Shown: positions 9,477 to 18,698, counted from the first letter of the stretch. The stretch: 64,000 nt of DNA from Knoellia sinensis KCTC 19936 (GCF_000768705.1 NZ_AVPJ01000014.1:1-64000); one strand, 5' to 3'. Program-made: numbers and translations. Notes: generated from the letters alone by a model not told the origin.

Positions 9477-10865
9477 ATGGCAGCGAAAGGGAACCGGCCG
9501 GCATACCGGTGTTCGGAATGCGGCTGGACCACCGTCAAATGGGTCGGTCGCTGCGGCGAGTGCCAGGCCTGGGGGTCGGTGACCGAGGTCGGTGCCGTGG
9601 CGGCGCGCACGACCGCCGTCAAGAGCGTCGCGCGACCGGCGCTGCCCATCGGCGAGGTCGACCTGACGCGGGCCGAGGCGCGGGGGACCGGCGTCCCCGA
9701 ATTCGACCGGGTGCTGGGCGGCGGGCTGGTGCGTGGTGCCGTCGTTCTCGTCGCGGGTGAGCCCGGCATCGGCAAGTCCACGCTGCTGCTCGATGTCGCC
9801 GGACGCGCGGCGCGCGGGGGAGAGCCGGGGCACGAGCGCCGGGTCCTCTATGTCAGTGGCGAGGAGTCGGCCGCGCAGGTGCGGAGCCGGGCGGAGCGGA
9901 TCGAGGCCATGGCGCGCACGCTCTTCCTCGCCTCCGAGACCGACCTCGCGACGGTGCTCGGGCAGGTCGAGCAGGTCGAACCCGAGTTGCTCATCGTCGA
10001 CTCCGTCCAGACGATCAGCAGCGCCGAGGTGGAGGGCGCAGCCGGCAACGTCTCGCAAGTGCGCGAGGTCGCCGCGAGCATCATCGCCACTGCCAAGTCC
10101 AGGGGCATCGCCACGTTGCTCGTCGGACACGTCACCAAGGACGGCTCCATCGCCGGCCCGCGTGTGCTCGAGCACCTCGTCGACGTCGTCGTCCAGTTCG
10201 AGGGCGACCGCCACAGCCGCCTTCGTCTGGTGCGCGCGGTGAAGAACCGCTACGGCCCCACCGACGAGGTCGGCTGCTTCGACCTCTCCGACGTGGGCAT
10301 CACCGGGCTGGCCGATCCGAGCGGACTCTTCCTGTCCAACCGCACGGCCGCCGTCCCCGGCACCTGCGTCACGGTCACCCTCGAGGGGCGACGGCCGCTG
10401 GTCACCGAGGTCCAGGCGCTCGTCGACCAGAGCGAGGTGCCCAACCCGAGGCGTGCCACGAGCGGTCTCGACTCCGCCCGGGTCGGCATGATCCTCGCGG
10501 TTCTCGGCACAAGGGCCCGCGCACCCATCGGCCGCAAGGATGTCTTCGCCTCGACAGTCGGAGGAGTACGCATCACCGAGCCGGCCGCCGACCTCGCCAT
10601 CACCCTGGCGCTGGCCAGCGCCATCAACGACCAGCCACTCCCCGAAGGCACGGTGGCATTCGGCGAGGTCGGGTTGGCGGGCGAGTTGCGGCCGGTCACG
10701 GGTGCCCATCGCCGACTCGCGGAGGCCTCGCGGCTGGGTTTCACGACTGCGATCGTCCCGCCAGGCGTCGTGGGCGGCGGCCCGGTGCCCGACGGTCTCC
10801 GCGTCATCGAGGTGTCCTCGGTGCTCGAGGCCGTCCAGGTCTCAGCCGGGGTCGCCGCACACTGA
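9477..10865 (+). CDS. radA: DNA repair protein RadA
   Basis: A 462-residue RecA-like helicase that promotes branch migration in recombination. The zinc finger is C12-x2-C15...C26-x2-C29. Walker A is GEPGIGKST with lysine at 100. The RadA signature appears as KNRYG rather than the usual KNRFG, a conservative Phe-to-Tyr change. A Lon-protease-like C-terminal domain follows. The gene stands upstream of disA as in mycobacteria, where RadA is known to interact with DisA. Confidence 0.96.
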   Translation: MAAKGNRPAYRCSECGWTTVKWVGRCGECQAWGSVTEVGAVAARTTAVKSVARPALPIGEVDLTRAEARGTGVPEFDRVLGGGLVRGAVVLVAGEPGIGKSTLLLDVAGRAARGGEPGHERRVLYVSGEESAAQVRSRAERIEAMARTLFLASETDLATVLGQVEQVEPELLIVDSVQTISSAEVEGAAGNVSQVREVAASIIATAKSRGIATLLVGHVTKDGSIAGPRVLEHLVDVVVQFEGDRHSRLRLVRAVKNRYGPTDEVGCFDLSDVGITGLADPSGLFLSNRTAAVPGTCVTVTLEGRRPLVTEVQALVDQSEVPNPRRATSGLDSARVGMILAVLGTRARAPIGRKDVFASTVGGVRITEPAADLAITLALASAINDQPLPEGTVAFGEVGLAGELRPVTGAHRRLAEASRLGFTTAIVPPGVVGGGPVPDGLRVIEVSSVLEAVQVSAGVAAH

Positions 10866-10886
10866 GCAGGTTCGTCATTGCGCGCT

Positions 10887-10954
10887 CGAGCGAGCCAAGA
10901 GTTGGCCAGCACTACCTCCGTGGGTGCATCGCTCGCGAACTCTTGGCTCGCTCG
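10887..10954. repeat. palindrome D between radA and disA
   Basis: Perfect 17-bp arms (CGAGCGAGCCAAGAGTT and complement; 10887-10903 and 10938-10954) enclose a 34-nt loop, 21 bases after the radA stop. It could end radA transcripts. Single copy in this window. Confidence 0.8.
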
Positions 10955-11078
10955 ACGTCGGGGCTTCGCGGATGCGTGGATGATCGCACCGGGCTGACCC
11001 TTCACGCGCCGCACGCCGCACCGTCGCGGCTAGACTCGCATTCGGGTCGGGGTACCTGACCTGCAACGACATGAAGGG

Positions 11079-12167
11079 ATGCATGTGGCCACGCCGCTGC
11101 ACGAGGACGAACTGATGCGGACGACCCTCGCGGCCGTCGCGCCCGGGACCGAACTGCGCGACGGACTCGAACGCATCCTGCGAGGTCGCACCGGAGCCCT
11201 CATCGTCCTGGGGACGGACCGGGTCATCGACCAGATCGCGACAGGAGGCTTCCCGCTCGAGGTCGAGTTCTCCGCGACCCGGTTGCGCGAACTCGCCAAG
11301 ATGGACGGCGCGATCGTCTGTGACCGCGACGTCACCAAGATCCTGCGCGCCGCAACGCAACTCGTCCCCGACGCAACGATCGAGACGAGCGAGTCGGGCA
11401 CTCGTCACCGCACCGCCGAGCGTGTCGCCAAGCAGACCGGCTTCCCTGTGGTGTCCGTGAGCCAGTCGATGCGGATCGTCGCGCTCTATGTCGGCGGCAG
11501 CCGCTTTGTCCTCGAGGACTCCAGCGCCATCCTCTCGCGCGCCAACCAAGCCCTCCAGACGCTCGAGCGCTACAAGCAGCGGCTCGACGAGGTCACCGGC
11601 ACCCTCTCCGCCCTCGAGATCGAGGACCTCGTCACCGTCCGTGACGTCGCCAACGTCCTCCAGCGCCTCGAGATGGTGCGCCGGATCCGCGACGAGATCG
11701 ACGAATACGTCCTCCAGCTCGGCACCGACGGCCGACTCCTCAGCCTCCAGCTCGAAGAGCTCACCGCAGGCCTCTCCGACGACCTCGGCCTCGTGATCCG
11801 CGACTACCTGCACGAGTCGCGCGGCGAGCACGACCTCGGCCAGGCGATCGCCAATCTCACGGCCATCGACGCCGGCGAGATCCTCGACCCGGCCGCAGGT
11901 GCCAAGGCGCTCGGCTTCACCGTCGTCGGCGACGCCCTCGACTCCTCGGTGAGCCCGCTCGGCTACCGCCTGCTCAGCAAGGTGCCCCGCCTCCCCGGTG
12001 CCATCGTCGACCGCCTCGTCGACCACTTCGGCAGCCTCCAGAAGCTCCTCGCCGCCGGTGTGGACGACCTCATGGGGGTCGAAGGCGTCGGCGAAGGTCG
12101 GGCCCGTCTCGTCCGCGAAGGCCTGTCGCGTCTCGCGGAGAGCAGCATCCTCGAGCGCTACGTCTGA
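11079..12167 (+). CDS. disA: DNA integrity scanning diadenylate cyclase DisA
   Basis: A 362-residue enzyme that makes cyclic di-AMP from two ATP while scanning DNA for branched structures. The DAC domain shows the DGA motif (76-78) and RHR (109-111), both needed for catalysis. A helical linker and C-terminal helix-hairpin-helix domain follow. The start is ambiguous. ATG 11079 has GAAGGG directly against it, GTG 11085 is better spaced from that site, and ATG 11115 matches shorter relatives. It sits between radA and mutY, the conserved actinobacterial order. Confidence 0.95.
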   Translation: MHVATPLHEDELMRTTLAAVAPGTELRDGLERILRGRTGALIVLGTDRVIDQIATGGFPLEVEFSATRLRELAKMDGAIVCDRDVTKILRAATQLVPDATIETSESGTRHRTAERVAKQTGFPVVSVSQSMRIVALYVGGSRFVLEDSSAILSRANQALQTLERYKQRLDEVTGTLSALEIEDLVTVRDVANVLQRLEMVRRIRDEIDEYVLQLGTDGRLLSLQLEELTAGLSDDLGLVIRDYLHESRGEHDLGQAIANLTAIDAGEILDPAAGAKALGFTVVGDALDSSVSPLGYRLLSKVPRLPGAIVDRLVDHFGSLQKLLAAGVDDLMGVEGVGEGRARLVREGLSRLAESSILERYV

Positions 12168-12185
12168 CCGGTGGGGCCTGCCCTC

Positions 12186-13103
12186 ATGGCTGACTCCGGC
12201 GTCGCCGCACTGCACCGCTCCATTCTTGAGTGGTATTCCGTGCACGCCCGTCCGCTTCCCTGGCGCGATCCGTCGTGCTCACCGTGGGGTGTGCTCCTCT
12301 CCGAGGTCATGGCACAGCAGACGCCCTTGGCCCGGGTCGAGCCGGCGTGGCGCGAATGGATCGACCGGTGGCCGACGCCAGCGGACCTCGCCGCCGCGTC
12401 ACCCGCTGATGTCGTCCGGGCGTGGGGTCGGCTCGGCTACCCGCGGCGGGCGCTGCGGCTGCGCGAGGCAGCGATCGCGATCGTCGATCGACACGGAGGC
12501 GACGTGCCCCGGGACCAGGGCGAACTCAAGGCACTGCCCGGCATCGGCGACTACACCGCTGCGGCTGTGGCGGCGTTCGCGTTCGGGGATCGCTCGGTCG
12601 TCGTCGACACCAACGTGCGACGGGTCGAGGCGCGCGTCGTCACAGGTGTCGAACACGCTGCTCCATCCCTGACCCGGGCCGAGGTGGAGCTCGCAGCGGC
12701 ACTCGTGCCCGAGGACGACAAGGATGCGGCGACGTGGAACGTCGCCGTCATGGAACTCGGGGCCCTCGTCTGCACGGCCCGGGCGCCACGGTGTGCGGAG
12801 TGTCCCGTCCGCGAACGGTGTGCGTGGAACGTCGGTGGGCGGCCGGCATACGACGGACCACCGCGCCGCGGGCAGAAGTGGCACGGCACGGATAGGCAGG
12901 TGCGCGGCATCATCGTTCAGACGCTGCGCGACAGCCTGGACCCGGTCGCGCGGGCCGACCTCGCATCGGGTCGTGACGCGGCACAGGTCGACCGCTGCCT
13001 GGCCGGGCTCATTGAGGACGGACTCGTCGAACCCGTTGGGGCAGAGCGCTTTTCGCTCCCGGGCCATGACCAGGACGACGCGGTCGAGGAGGTGGCCGGG
13101 TGA
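12186..13103 (+). CDS. mutY: A/G-specific adenine glycosylase
   Basis: A 305-residue base-excision enzyme that removes adenine mispaired with 8-oxoguanine. Catalytic glutamate 40 lies in SEVMAQQT. The HhH-GPD motif (LPGIGDYTAAA) is followed by aspartate 141 in VVDTNVRRV. The iron-sulfur cluster loop is C196-x6-C203-x2-C206-x5-C212. The C-terminal Nudix-like domain of Escherichia coli MutY is shortened. ATG 12186 follows GGTGGGG, and a GTG at 12171 is possible. The last four bases overlap the next gene. Confidence 0.95.
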   Translation: MADSGVAALHRSILEWYSVHARPLPWRDPSCSPWGVLLSEVMAQQTPLARVEPAWREWIDRWPTPADLAAASPADVVRAWGRLGYPRRALRLREAAIAIVDRHGGDVPRDQGELKALPGIGDYTAAAVAAFAFGDRSVVVDTNVRRVEARVVTGVEHAAPSLTRAEVELAAALVPEDDKDAATWNVAVMELGALVCTARAPRCAECPVRERCAWNVGGRPAYDGPPRRGQKWHGTDRQVRGIIVQTLRDSLDPVARADLASGRDAAQVDRCLAGLIEDGLVEPVGAERFSLPGHDQDDAVEEVAG

Positions 13104-14734
13104 GCTGGCAAGACGAGCCGACCGAGCCCATTCGCCACTCGAACCCCACCGAGCCGCTGAGCCAGAGCGGCAAGGGGCCGGACGAGGGCGCACCGCCGCC
13201 GCACGACGGAGATGGGCACACGGCGCGCAAGACCCCGCCAGACCCCTATGGCGTGCGCGCTGGAGCGGGCAAGGCGTTCCGGGCCATCGGTCGCGGGACG
13301 GCAGGGGGAGCGCGGCTCGCCGGTCGCGGGAGTCGCGCAGGCGCCCAGAGGGCGCGGGCCTTCGCGCGGTCCAAGGGTGCCGACGAGAGCGGACTGGCCA
13401 GACTCGTCGAACTCCACTTCGTCAACATCTGCGGCGACGCAGCGCTGACCGTCAGCCTTGCCGGGACGATCTTCGCGATCCCGACCGACGAGGCGCGGGC
13501 CCAGGTGGCGCAGTTCCTCATCCTGACCATGGCGCCGTTCGTGCTGTTGGCGCCGTTCATCGGCCCCCTGCTCGACCGCTTCCGGCAGGGGCGGCGTTGG
13601 GCGATCGGCACGACCCTCGCGTTGCGGGCCTTCCTGTGTTGGGTGCTCGCCAGTGCCGTCGTGACCGACTCGCCGTGGCTCTTCCCCGCGGCGCTGGGGT
13701 GTCTCGTGGCGTCCAAGGCCTATGGCGTGACCCGCGCGGCCGCGATCCCGCGATTGCTGCCGGAGGGCTTCACCCTCGTCAACGCCAACTCCCGCATCGC
13801 CCTCGCGGGCGTGGCTGCGATGGCCGTCGGTGGTGGTCTGGCCGGTGCCGTGTCCCGCATCGGACCTGACTGGTCGCTGCGGTTGGCGTTCGTGTTCTAT
13901 GTCGTGGGCACCATCCTTGCGATCCGTCTCCCGGCTCGCGTGGACTCCTCCGTCGGTGAGTTCGACATCGAGGACACCCATCCACTCCTGACCTCAAGCC
14001 CGGGCACCCCTCCCGACTTCGTGCCCCATTGGGACGGACATGAGAGGTCGTCGGCCGAACGTGCCCGTCCCAATGGGGCACAAAGTCGGAGCGAGGAAGC
14101 AGCGACACCGCCGCCGCGGGCCGTGCGGAGGCGACGGTTCTCTTCGGTGCTCGACCGACTGAGGGCCCGGGTGCTCGCCCTCCCGGCCACGGTTCGGGCA
14201 GCGTTGGTCACAGCGATGGGTGGGCGACTCCTCACCGGCTTCCTCACCCTGTTCATGGCCTTCCTCATGCGCGAACACCCGATCCCCGGCTACAGCGGGA
14301 CGCTCGTGCTCGCGCTCGTCGTCGGTGCGGCGGGCGCCGGCAATGCGCTCGGCACGGTTGTCGGCAACGCTGCCAAACGACAGCGCCCTGACCGCATCGC
14401 TTCCGCCGCGTTCCTCGTCATCGTGGCTGCGGCGCTCGCGACCGCGCTGGCCTACTCGCTCTGGACCCTGCTCGTCCTCGGACTCGCTGCCGGACTCTGC
14501 TCCCAGGTCATCAAGCTCAGCACCGACGCGATCATCCAGCGCGACGTCGCCGAGAACGTCCGCACGCAGGTGTTCGCCTGGTCCGAGACGGTCCTCCAGA
14601 CCGCGTGGGTGATCGGCGGTGGGCTCGGCATCGCTCTGCCCCTCAACCCACAACTGGGCTTCGGGGTCATCAGCGGCCTACTCGTCGCCGTCCTCCTCAC
14701 GGCCGTTCAGCTCCGCCGGCGGACGGCCGCTTGA
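13100..14734 (+). CDS. MFS transporter with long cytoplasmic segments
   Basis: A 544-residue major facilitator permease. About 90 charged, disordered residues precede the first helix, and there is a long loop between the two six-helix halves. The GTG start overlaps the mutY stop (GTGA), so translation is coupled. Residues about 306-330 of the central loop are encoded by a family A palindrome (14014-14088) that reads through in frame (DFVPHWDG, then RARPNGAQSR). The insertion falls in a loop, so function may be kept. Substrate unknown. Confidence 0.85.
   Translation: MSWQDEPTEPIRHSNPTEPLSQSGKGPDEGAPPPHDGDGHTARKTPPDPYGVRAGAGKAFRAIGRGTAGGARLAGRGSRAGAQRARAFARSKGADESGLARLVELHFVNICGDAALTVSLAGTIFAIPTDEARAQVAQFLILTMAPFVLLAPFIGPLLDRFRQGRRWAIGTTLALRAFLCWVLASAVVTDSPWLFPAALGCLVASKAYGVTRAAAIPRLLPEGFTLVNANSRIALAGVAAMAVGGGLAGAVSRIGPDWSLRLAFVFYVVGTILAIRLPARVDSSVGEFDIEDTHPLLTSSPGTPPDFVPHWDGHERSSAERARPNGAQSRSEEAATPPPRAVRRRRFSSVLDRLRARVLALPATVRAALVTAMGGRLLTGFLTLFMAFLMREHPIPGYSGTLVLALVVGAAGAGNALGTVVGNAAKRQRPDRIASAAFLVIVAAALATALAYSLWTLLVLGLAAGLCSQVIKLSTDAIIQRDVAENVRTQVFAWSETVLQTAWVIGGGLGIALPLNPQLGFGVISGLLVAVLLTAVQLRRRTAA
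14014..14088. repeat. palindrome family A, copy 1 (inside a gene)
   Basis: Arms 14015-14035 and 14067-14087 pair almost fully (GACTTCGTGCCCCATTGGGA against the complement of the right arm). The loop contains GTCGGCCGAACGTGC, related to the loops of the other copies. Unlike them it lies inside a coding sequence and keeps the frame open. Confidence 0.9.
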
Positions 14735-14737
14735 TCG

Positions 14738-15337
14738 TCAACCTGAGGCAACTCGCCCAGCCGCCGCCTCGACGATCCTCAGCGGAATGCTCGACGGCAT
14801 CTCGGGGAACTCGTCCGAACTGCGCAGAGTCGTTTGTCCATCCACCACCATGACTCCAACGGGTCCGCCAACCCCCGTCCACTGGTTCTTGTACTGCGTG
14901 CCCTTCTCGAAGCCGAACTCATGCAGGAAGAGGATGTAGTCCGTTTCGGACACGGTCGTTCCCCGATCCGTCTCGACGCCAAGTTCACGCACGTCGATTG
15001 AGGCGCCAGGGTCGTCTCCACGAAGCACCTTCGAGACCGCAAAAGACCTCACGGTGAACTGGACTCCCAACTCGGGATACTTCTCGCTCCGCACAGTCTC
15101 GATCCACGACCTCGACGTGGCCCTAGCCCGCACGACCAGTGTTGCGTCAGCGTTGACTTCATCCACGGATCGGTAGATCTTCAGCGGATCGGTCATGGAG
15201 TGGGCAGGCGGGCGGTCATCTTGGTACACCGTGGGCGACGGCGTGGTCGCTGGCCCGTCGGACGCGTCGTGGGAGCAGGCCACCGTCGCTGGAAGGACCG
15301 CGATTGTCATGAGAATTCCGAGATGGAGAACTCGCAT
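14738..15337 (-). CDS. putative lipoprotein
   Basis: A 199-residue secreted lipoprotein. ATG 15337 follows a GAGGTGG ribosome site, and the signal sequence ends in a lipobox-like TVAC. The mature part has a Ser/Thr/Pro-rich linker, then a beta-rich domain (KIYRSVDEVNADATLVVRAR... TSETDYILFLHEFG in parts). I do not recognise a family by name. The DNA is visibly richer in A/T than its neighbours, and codon use is less GC-biased, which fits recent acquisition. It converges with the MFS gene, with only 3 bases between stops. Confidence 0.6.
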   Translation of the reverse strand: MRVLHLGILMTIAVLPATVACSHDASDGPATTPSPTVYQDDRPPAHSMTDPLKIYRSVDEVNADATLVVRARATSRSWIETVRSEKYPELGVQFTVRSFAVSKVLRGDDPGASIDVRELGVETDRGTTVSETDYILFLHEFGFEKGTQYKNQWTGVGGPVGVMVVDGQTTLRSSDEFPEMPSSIPLRIVEAAAGRVASG

Positions 15338-15430
15338 CGGGCCCACCTCAATAGATCTGATTGATGAAGCCGACATCGCTGGACGTTGGCGAATTGATTC
15401 CACAGTCGACCCGATTCGTCACACCTTGGG

Positions 15431-15688
15431 TCATAATGTGCATGCCTGAGCAAGGGTAAACAACACCGGCGAGGCCGTCGCATTCCAAGAACTCACAGCC
15501 GAGGACGCGGGCGTCGAATAGCCTGAGTTAGTTATGGCAGGCTTCCACTTGAGGGAGGCCGTGGTGAAGCTGCAACCCCATGGCGCCGCATTGGCCGACT
15601 TGGGCGTGACTACGTGAAAGGCTGCAATCAGCGTCAGACAGACGAATAGCCCCACTATTCCGCGAACCCGGGTTCCCACGCCCAGCAT
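15431..15688 (-). CDS. truncated exported protein, matrixin-like N-terminus
   Basis: About 85 residues. A signal peptide (VGLFVCLTLIAAFHVVTP, cleaved near ANA) is followed by WGCSFTTASLKWKP, GYSTPASSAVSSWNATASP and VLFTLAQ. That pattern recalls the start of secreted actinobacterial matrixin/snapalysin-like metalloproteases, but the zinc motif HExxH is absent and the frame stops at once. The next frame continues for about 30 codons and ends just before the lipoprotein gene. It is probably a remnant, although a genuine small secreted protein is possible. DNA composition matches the neighbouring A/T-richer patch. Confidence 0.45.
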   Translation of the reverse strand: MLGVGTRVRGIVGLFVCLTLIAAFHVVTPKSANAAPWGCSFTTASLKWKPAITNSGYSTPASSAVSSWNATASPVLFTLAQACTL

Positions 15689-15767
15689 GGGCAAACAATA
15701 CTCCAGTCCGTCTCGGCACACAATCATTCGGCGTGATGGGGCCGGGTGGGGACCCGAATGAAGCGAT

Positions 15768-16316
15768 TCAGAGGACTCGGAGCATACGCGTGTTTCCCAG
15801 AGTGTTCGGTTTGACCCGCTCGAGGTCGAGGAACTCCGCCACACCCTCGTCATAGGAGCGCAGCAATTCGGCGTAGACCTCGGGCTCGACCGCCTGCCCC
15901 TCGATCGGCGCGAACCCGTGCCGCCCGAAAAATTCCGTCTCGAAGGTCAGGCAGAACAGCCGCTCCACACCGAGTTCATGGGCCCGCTCGACGAGCCGCT
16001 CGAGAATCCGCGACCCGATTCCCTGCCCCAGGGCTGCCTTCGCCACGGCCAGGGTGCGGATCTCGGCGAGGTCCTCCCACAGCACGTGCACCGCACCGCA
16101 GCCCAGCATTTCGCCGTCACGTTCGGCGACCACGAAGTCTCCGACGGATTCGTAGTACGCCACCGACTCCTTCTGCAGCAGGACTCGGTCCGCCGCCAAC
16201 GGTGCGACGAGCGCCCGCATCGCACGCACGTCCGCGGTCCGTGCCGGCCGAATTCGTATGCCGTCCGCCCCAGCCGGGACATCGGGTGCGGTGGGCGCGG
16301 AGGGCGTGGACGGCAT
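15768..16316 (-). CDS. argA: amino-acid N-acetyltransferase (short ArgA type)
   Basis: A 182-residue GNAT enzyme close to the mycobacterial short N-acetylglutamate synthase (Rv2747 type), which makes N-acetylglutamate for arginine synthesis. Matching blocks are VLLQKESVAYYESV, LGCGAVHVLWEDLAEIRTLAV, LGQGIGSRIL (acetyl-CoA loop), LTFETEFFGRHGF and the C-terminus GVAEFLDLERVKPNTLGNTR. ATG 16316 gives the family length. It stands alone, away from other arg genes. Confidence 0.92.
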   Translation of the reverse strand: MPSTPSAPTAPDVPAGADGIRIRPARTADVRAMRALVAPLAADRVLLQKESVAYYESVGDFVVAERDGEMLGCGAVHVLWEDLAEIRTLAVAKAALGQGIGSRILERLVERAHELGVERLFCLTFETEFFGRHGFAPIEGQAVEPEVYAELLRSYDEGVAEFLDLERVKPNTLGNTRMLRVL

Positions 16317-16342
16317 ACGAAGGATTATCGCGGCATACGCAA

Positions 16343-16381
16343 GGACCGGCCGCCCGCGCACGAAGCGCGGACGGCCGGTCC
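16343..16381 (-). terminator. hairpin terminator after LVIVD gene
   Basis: A 10-bp outer stem (GGACCGGCCG and complement) continues into an inner CGCGC/GCGCG stem around ACGAA. It lies 36 bases beyond the stop of the LVIVD gene and before argA. Confidence 0.7.
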
Positions 16382-16416
16382 GTTCAGAGAGCCGAGGTGG
16401 GCCCTCCGTGTGCGAG

Positions 16417-17832
16417 TCAGCGCTTGGGGTAGACCGGCTGGCTCTGCGGGTTGAGCTCGTTCATCTTCACCTTGTCGGCCTGCTTGAGGCTCGGGTTGGT
16501 GATCTTGAGGACGTCGAAGCCCTTGCCGAGGTCGGAGGAGTAGACGTGGCCGTTGTAGTAGTACGACGACCAGGTGCCTCCGCCGCCACCGCCGACGTTG
16601 CCGTTCGGACCGCGCTCGAAGTACTCGAGCTCACGCGGGTTCTCCGAGTCGGTGAAGTCCCAGACCGACGTGCCACCCATGTACCAGGACTGCACCATGA
16701 CGTCGCGTCCCGGGAGCGGGATGAGCGAGCCGTTGTGGGCGACGCAGTTCTCGTTGTCGTTCTGGTGACGCGAGATCTTGAAGTAGTTCTTGAACGTCAG
16801 CTGGTTGTCGGACGACAGGTCGTAGATCGCGTTGGCGCCCCGTGTCGGGCCGAGCTTCACGTTGCAGGTCCCGAGGCCACCGCCACCGAGCTCGTCGGTG
16901 AAGACGACCTTGGTGCCCGTGTTGTTGAACGTGGCCGAGTGCCAGAACGCGAAGTTCGCCGTGTCCCGAACGGTCTCGATGACCTTCGGGGCCTCCGGGT
17001 TGGCGATGTCGATGATGACGCCGTCACCCATGCACGCACCAGCCGCGATCTTCTTGGACGGGTAGGCGGTGATGTCGTGGCAGCCGCTGGTGGTGCGGTA
17101 GTTGTTGGTGCCCTCGGTGCCGCCGGGGTTGCCACCATCGGGGAAGAGGTTCGGAGCGTCGACCACCGCAGCCGCGGTCGGGTCCGCCTTGGGAACCTTG
17201 ACGATGCTGATCAGGTCATGGGGCGGCTGGCAGTCCGGGAAGTCCTCGTTGGGCGAGTACGACGACACGTAGATGTAGTCGTGGTCCGCGCTCGGGACGA
17301 GCGTGTTGGTGTGCGAGCCGCACTTCGTCTCGACGGCCTTGATGTATTCCGGGTTCTTGGGGTCGGACACGTCGAAGATCTTGATGCCCTCCCACGACTC
17401 CTTGACCTCTGCGGACTGCGTCGTCGACGCGCACGACGTGTCGCTGCGCGAGGAGTCGGTGGACAGGTAGAGCAGGTCGCCGGAGATCGTGATGTCGTTC
17501 TGCGAACCCGGGCAGCTGACGCGGGCGAGCACCTCGGGCGACGCGGGCGTCGAGATGTCGAAGATGACAAAGCCGTCGTAGTTGCCGACGAACGCCTTGT
17601 CGCCCGAGAAGGCGATGTCGCTTCCGGTGGCGTCGACGGGGGTGACGTGCGGGGTGTTGAACAGATGCTTGACGTTCTTGCTGTGGCCGATCTGGTCCGG
17701 TGCGAGCTCGAGGCCGGACTTGCCGACTGCCGGCTCTGGGACGTCGCCGGCAGTGCTGGCCGAGGCGACCCCCACGCCAGTGGTGGCGATCGCGGCGATT
17801 GCCCCGATGGCCACGCTACGGAAAAACCTCAT
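16417..17832 (-). CDS. secreted LVIVD-repeat beta-propeller protein
   Basis: A 471-residue exported protein. ATG 17832 follows a strong GGAGGAGGAACG ribosome site. A signal peptide ends near ASA (about residue 26). The body contains repeated LVIVD-type strands (GFVIFDISTPASPEVL, GIKIFDVSDPKNPEYI, GVIIDIANPEAPKVI, TSVWDFTDSENPRELEYF), which build a beta propeller. Several conserved histidines and paired cysteines are present (CHDI, HSATF, ENCVAHNG). The family is found in secreted actinobacterial proteins with no settled function. Divergent from the DUF305 gene. Confidence 0.88.
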   Translation of the reverse strand: MRFFRSVAIGAIAAIATTGVGVASASTAGDVPEPAVGKSGLELAPDQIGHSKNVKHLFNTPHVTPVDATGSDIAFSGDKAFVGNYDGFVIFDISTPASPEVLARVSCPGSQNDITISGDLLYLSTDSSRSDTSCASTTQSAEVKESWEGIKIFDVSDPKNPEYIKAVETKCGSHTNTLVPSADHDYIYVSSYSPNEDFPDCQPPHDLISIVKVPKADPTAAAVVDAPNLFPDGGNPGGTEGTNNYRTTSGCHDITAYPSKKIAAGACMGDGVIIDIANPEAPKVIETVRDTANFAFWHSATFNNTGTKVVFTDELGGGGLGTCNVKLGPTRGANAIYDLSSDNQLTFKNYFKISRHQNDNENCVAHNGSLIPLPGRDVMVQSWYMGGTSVWDFTDSENPRELEYFERGPNGNVGGGGGGTWSSYYYNGHVYSSDLGKGFDVLKITNPSLKQADKVKMNELNPQSQPVYPKR

Positions 17833-18013
17833 CGTTCCTCCTCCGTTGGCGGCAACCACGATGCGGCGACCCCCAGGTGAATGTGCGGTGCCGCCAACCC
17901 TTTCGGAGAAAGTTCCATCGTTGGGTAAAGGGAGAGTAAGAAATTCACTACTCACGAGTTCTTCCCGCCGGAGAGCGGGCATGTCGGCTGGAAGGCGAAC
18001 TACAGTGCGGCGC

Positions 18014-18694
18014 ATGCTTCTTCACCGCCGCGTCACCGTCACCCTCCTCGCGGCTGCCCTGACGGTGGGCCTGAGTGGGTGCTCCGGCGACGACAACGTG
18101 GCGGTGCCGGAACGGACAGGAGCCGCCCCCAGCGGGTCCGTCATCCAGCCCGGCCTGCCGGGAGAACCCAACGCCACCCTCACTGGCAGCGCCGCCATGC
18201 CGAGCCACACGGCCACCGTTGCGCCCACCGATGTGGCCTTCTATCAGGACATGATCGTCCACCATTCACAGGCGATCGTCATGGTCGAGACGGCCATGCC
18301 ACGCCTGTCCGACACGCAGGTGAAGGCGCTGGCCTCCCGCATGGCGGACGAGCAGAAGCCCGAGATCATGGCCATGAAGACGTGGCTCGAGGAGCGCAAG
18401 CAGGAGGTCCCGCCACAGGCGACGAACCCGCGCCTCGGCGATCACGACCATGCGGACATGCCGGGCATGGCGACGCCGGCTCAGCTCGCCGAGCTCGGCC
18501 GGGCGAGCGGCGTGGTCGCGGACCGGATGTTCCTCACCCTCATGACGAAGCACCACCAGGGCGCCATCGACATGGTCCGCGAGCACGGGAAGCACGCCGG
18601 CGAGGAGATCGTCGGCGAGATGGCCGCCGACATGAACGTCACCCAGACCAAGCAGATCGACCAGATGCAGAGCATGCTCGCCCGCCTCGCCTGA
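18014..18694 (+). CDS. DUF305 lipoprotein
   Basis: A 226-residue lipoprotein with lipobox LSGC at the end of its signal sequence. It has the two DUF305 histidine motifs (FYQDMIVHHSQAIVM and LMTKHHQGAIDMV), with a His-rich HDHADMPGM loop between them. The four-helix fold resembles ferritin-like domains. Family members often sit near copper or metal homeostasis genes, but no such genes are next to it here. ATG 18014; divergent from the LVIVD gene across about 180 bp that must hold both promoters. Confidence 0.9.
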   Translation: MLLHRRVTVTLLAAALTVGLSGCSGDDNVAVPERTGAAPSGSVIQPGLPGEPNATLTGSAAMPSHTATVAPTDVAFYQDMIVHHSQAIVMVETAMPRLSDTQVKALASRMADEQKPEIMAMKTWLEERKQEVPPQATNPRLGDHDHADMPGMATPAQLAELGRASGVVADRMFLTLMTKHHQGAIDMVREHGKHAGEEIVGEMAADMNVTQTKQIDQMQSMLARLA

Positions 18695-18698
18695 CTTT

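Noticed and set aside
16258-17880. Open frame antisense to the LVIVD gene
   Set aside because: Val/Arg/Asp-rich shadow frame. The sense frame has a signal peptide, repeats and a strong ribosome site.
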